Shown here: positions 63,777 through 64,000 of the stretch, in pieces
How positions within the stretch are numbered: position 1 is the stretch's first letter
Layout of the letters: the number at the start of each line of letters is the position of its first letter
NCBI RefSeq assembly: GCF_003576645.1
Contig: NC_044930.1
Span: 16,256,620 to 16,320,619 of the forward strand
Length of the DNA: 64,000 nt
Source of the DNA: Ipomoea triloba
Lineage: Eukaryota; Streptophyta; Magnoliopsida; Solanales; Convolvulaceae
Direction of reading: 5' to 3'
Program-made: the position numbers and the translations under genes
Notes under the pieces: model-generated
Databases searched by the model: none
Told to the model about the DNA's origin: nothing
What the model saw: the letters and a program-made list of their open reading frames with translations, nothing else

Positions 63777-64000
63777 CAGTTTATATAGAAGCATATGTAG
63801 AATACAAACCTAATAAGATGGGAATACAAAAAATATTTATAGATAGTGGAGCAGATATATGTTTAGCTAAAAAAGATATAATAGCACCATACAGATGGAA
63901 AAAATCAAATAGACATAGAATAAAAGTCTCAGGATTTAATGAACATAATAAAGAACTAGATGTAGTAGCTGAAGATGTAAAAATCATATTAGACAAATTA
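63770..64000 (+). CDS. Pararetroviral pol, N-terminal protease part (incomplete)
   Basis: The frame begins MVAVYIEAYVEYKPNKMG at 63770 and is open to the window end (77 codons). Residues 24-32 read IDSGADICL, the aspartic-protease active site, with Asp25 catalytic. In this family protease, reverse transcriptase and RNase H form one polyprotein; the latter two would lie beyond 64000. Confidence 0.8.
   Translation, partial: MVAVYIEAYVEYKPNKMGIQKIFIDSGADICLAKKDIIAPYRWKKSNRHRIKVSGFNEHNKELDVVAEDVKIILDKL

Larger units (their letters stand above)
61581..64000 (+). mobile_element. Endogenous pararetrovirus (Caulimoviridae), 5'-truncated, running out of the window
   Basis: From about 61581 the composition changes sharply to A-rich on the plus strand, with AGA/ATA/AAA codons. 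Three consecutive frames follow with touching or overlapping ends: coat protein, a 60-residue ORF, and a protease-led pol. The compact arrangement, the coat protein with zinc knuckle and the following DSGAD protease are characteristic of the family. It could be solendovirus- or cavemovirus-like, but the genus cannot be settled here. Junction with gypsy A is at about 61581. Host-integrated copies of this kind are usually non-infectious relics; these three frames contain no internal stops in the window. Confidence 0.8.

Noticed and set aside
1..64000. tRNA, rRNA or other structural RNA genes
   Set aside because: No intact tRNA cloverleaf or rRNA-like stretch was found by reading. The only Pol III-type motifs belong to the SINE. 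A dedicated covariance-model scan would be decisive.

Overview
The window is nuclear DNA of a flowering plant, almost certainly a eudicot. Two TIR-NBS-LRR type resistance genes with plant GT-AG introns are present, a class that grasses lack. Nearly everything else is nested transposable elements. The style of the resistance proteins and the pararetrovirus would suit an asterid such as a Solanales plant, but the species cannot be fixed from sequence alone.

Layout. 1-651 is flank. 660-4704 is a decayed hAT transposon (minus strand) with an 8-bp target duplication. 4987-19187 is a broken Ty1/copia element (copia A, plus strand) whose reverse transcriptase is split by a minus-strand Ty3/gypsy element of Tat type at 8160-17164 (5-bp duplication AATAG). 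That gypsy element has no pol but carries a spliced antisense ORF and several tandem arrays. 19617-22712 (plus) is a TIR-NBS gene without an LRR, with a tRNA-derived SINE in intron 1. It is followed by a copia LTR-gag fragment (22946-23880) and a MITE. 24368-28131 (minus) is an apparently intact four-exon TIR-NBS-LRR gene, convergent with the first. 29320-32220 is an inverted-repeat element split by a short internally deleted copia (29421-31711, 145-bp LTRs). 33420-40749 is an Athila-ORF1-like reading frame split by gypsy D (33971-40095, minus). 41668-42844 is another copia remnant, abutting a CACTA terminus at 42845. 44011-48537 is AT-rich DNA with a MITE, present twice. 48640-49595 is a minisatellite. 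50177-61580 is gypsy A (plus), interrupted by gypsy B (53445-61173). From 61581 to the window end lies an A-rich endogenous pararetrovirus (Caulimoviridae) with coat-protein, small-ORF and protease reading frames.

Two blocks (7528-11496 and 44011-48537) are near-perfect direct duplications meeting at a single N (9517 and 46118). In both, the second copy has a longer tandem-repeat tail. These look like unmerged contig overlaps rather than biology.

The most interesting biology is in the gypsy elements. B (gag-protease only) and D share LTR type and 3' non-coding DNA, but D carries an unusual Pro/Tyr/Gln-rich plus acidic ORF in place of gag-pro. Element A has a compositionally similar ORF under a different LTR. 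All three carry GC-rich arrays of short palindromes. No host genes other than the two immune-receptor genes, and no tRNA or rRNA genes, were recognised.
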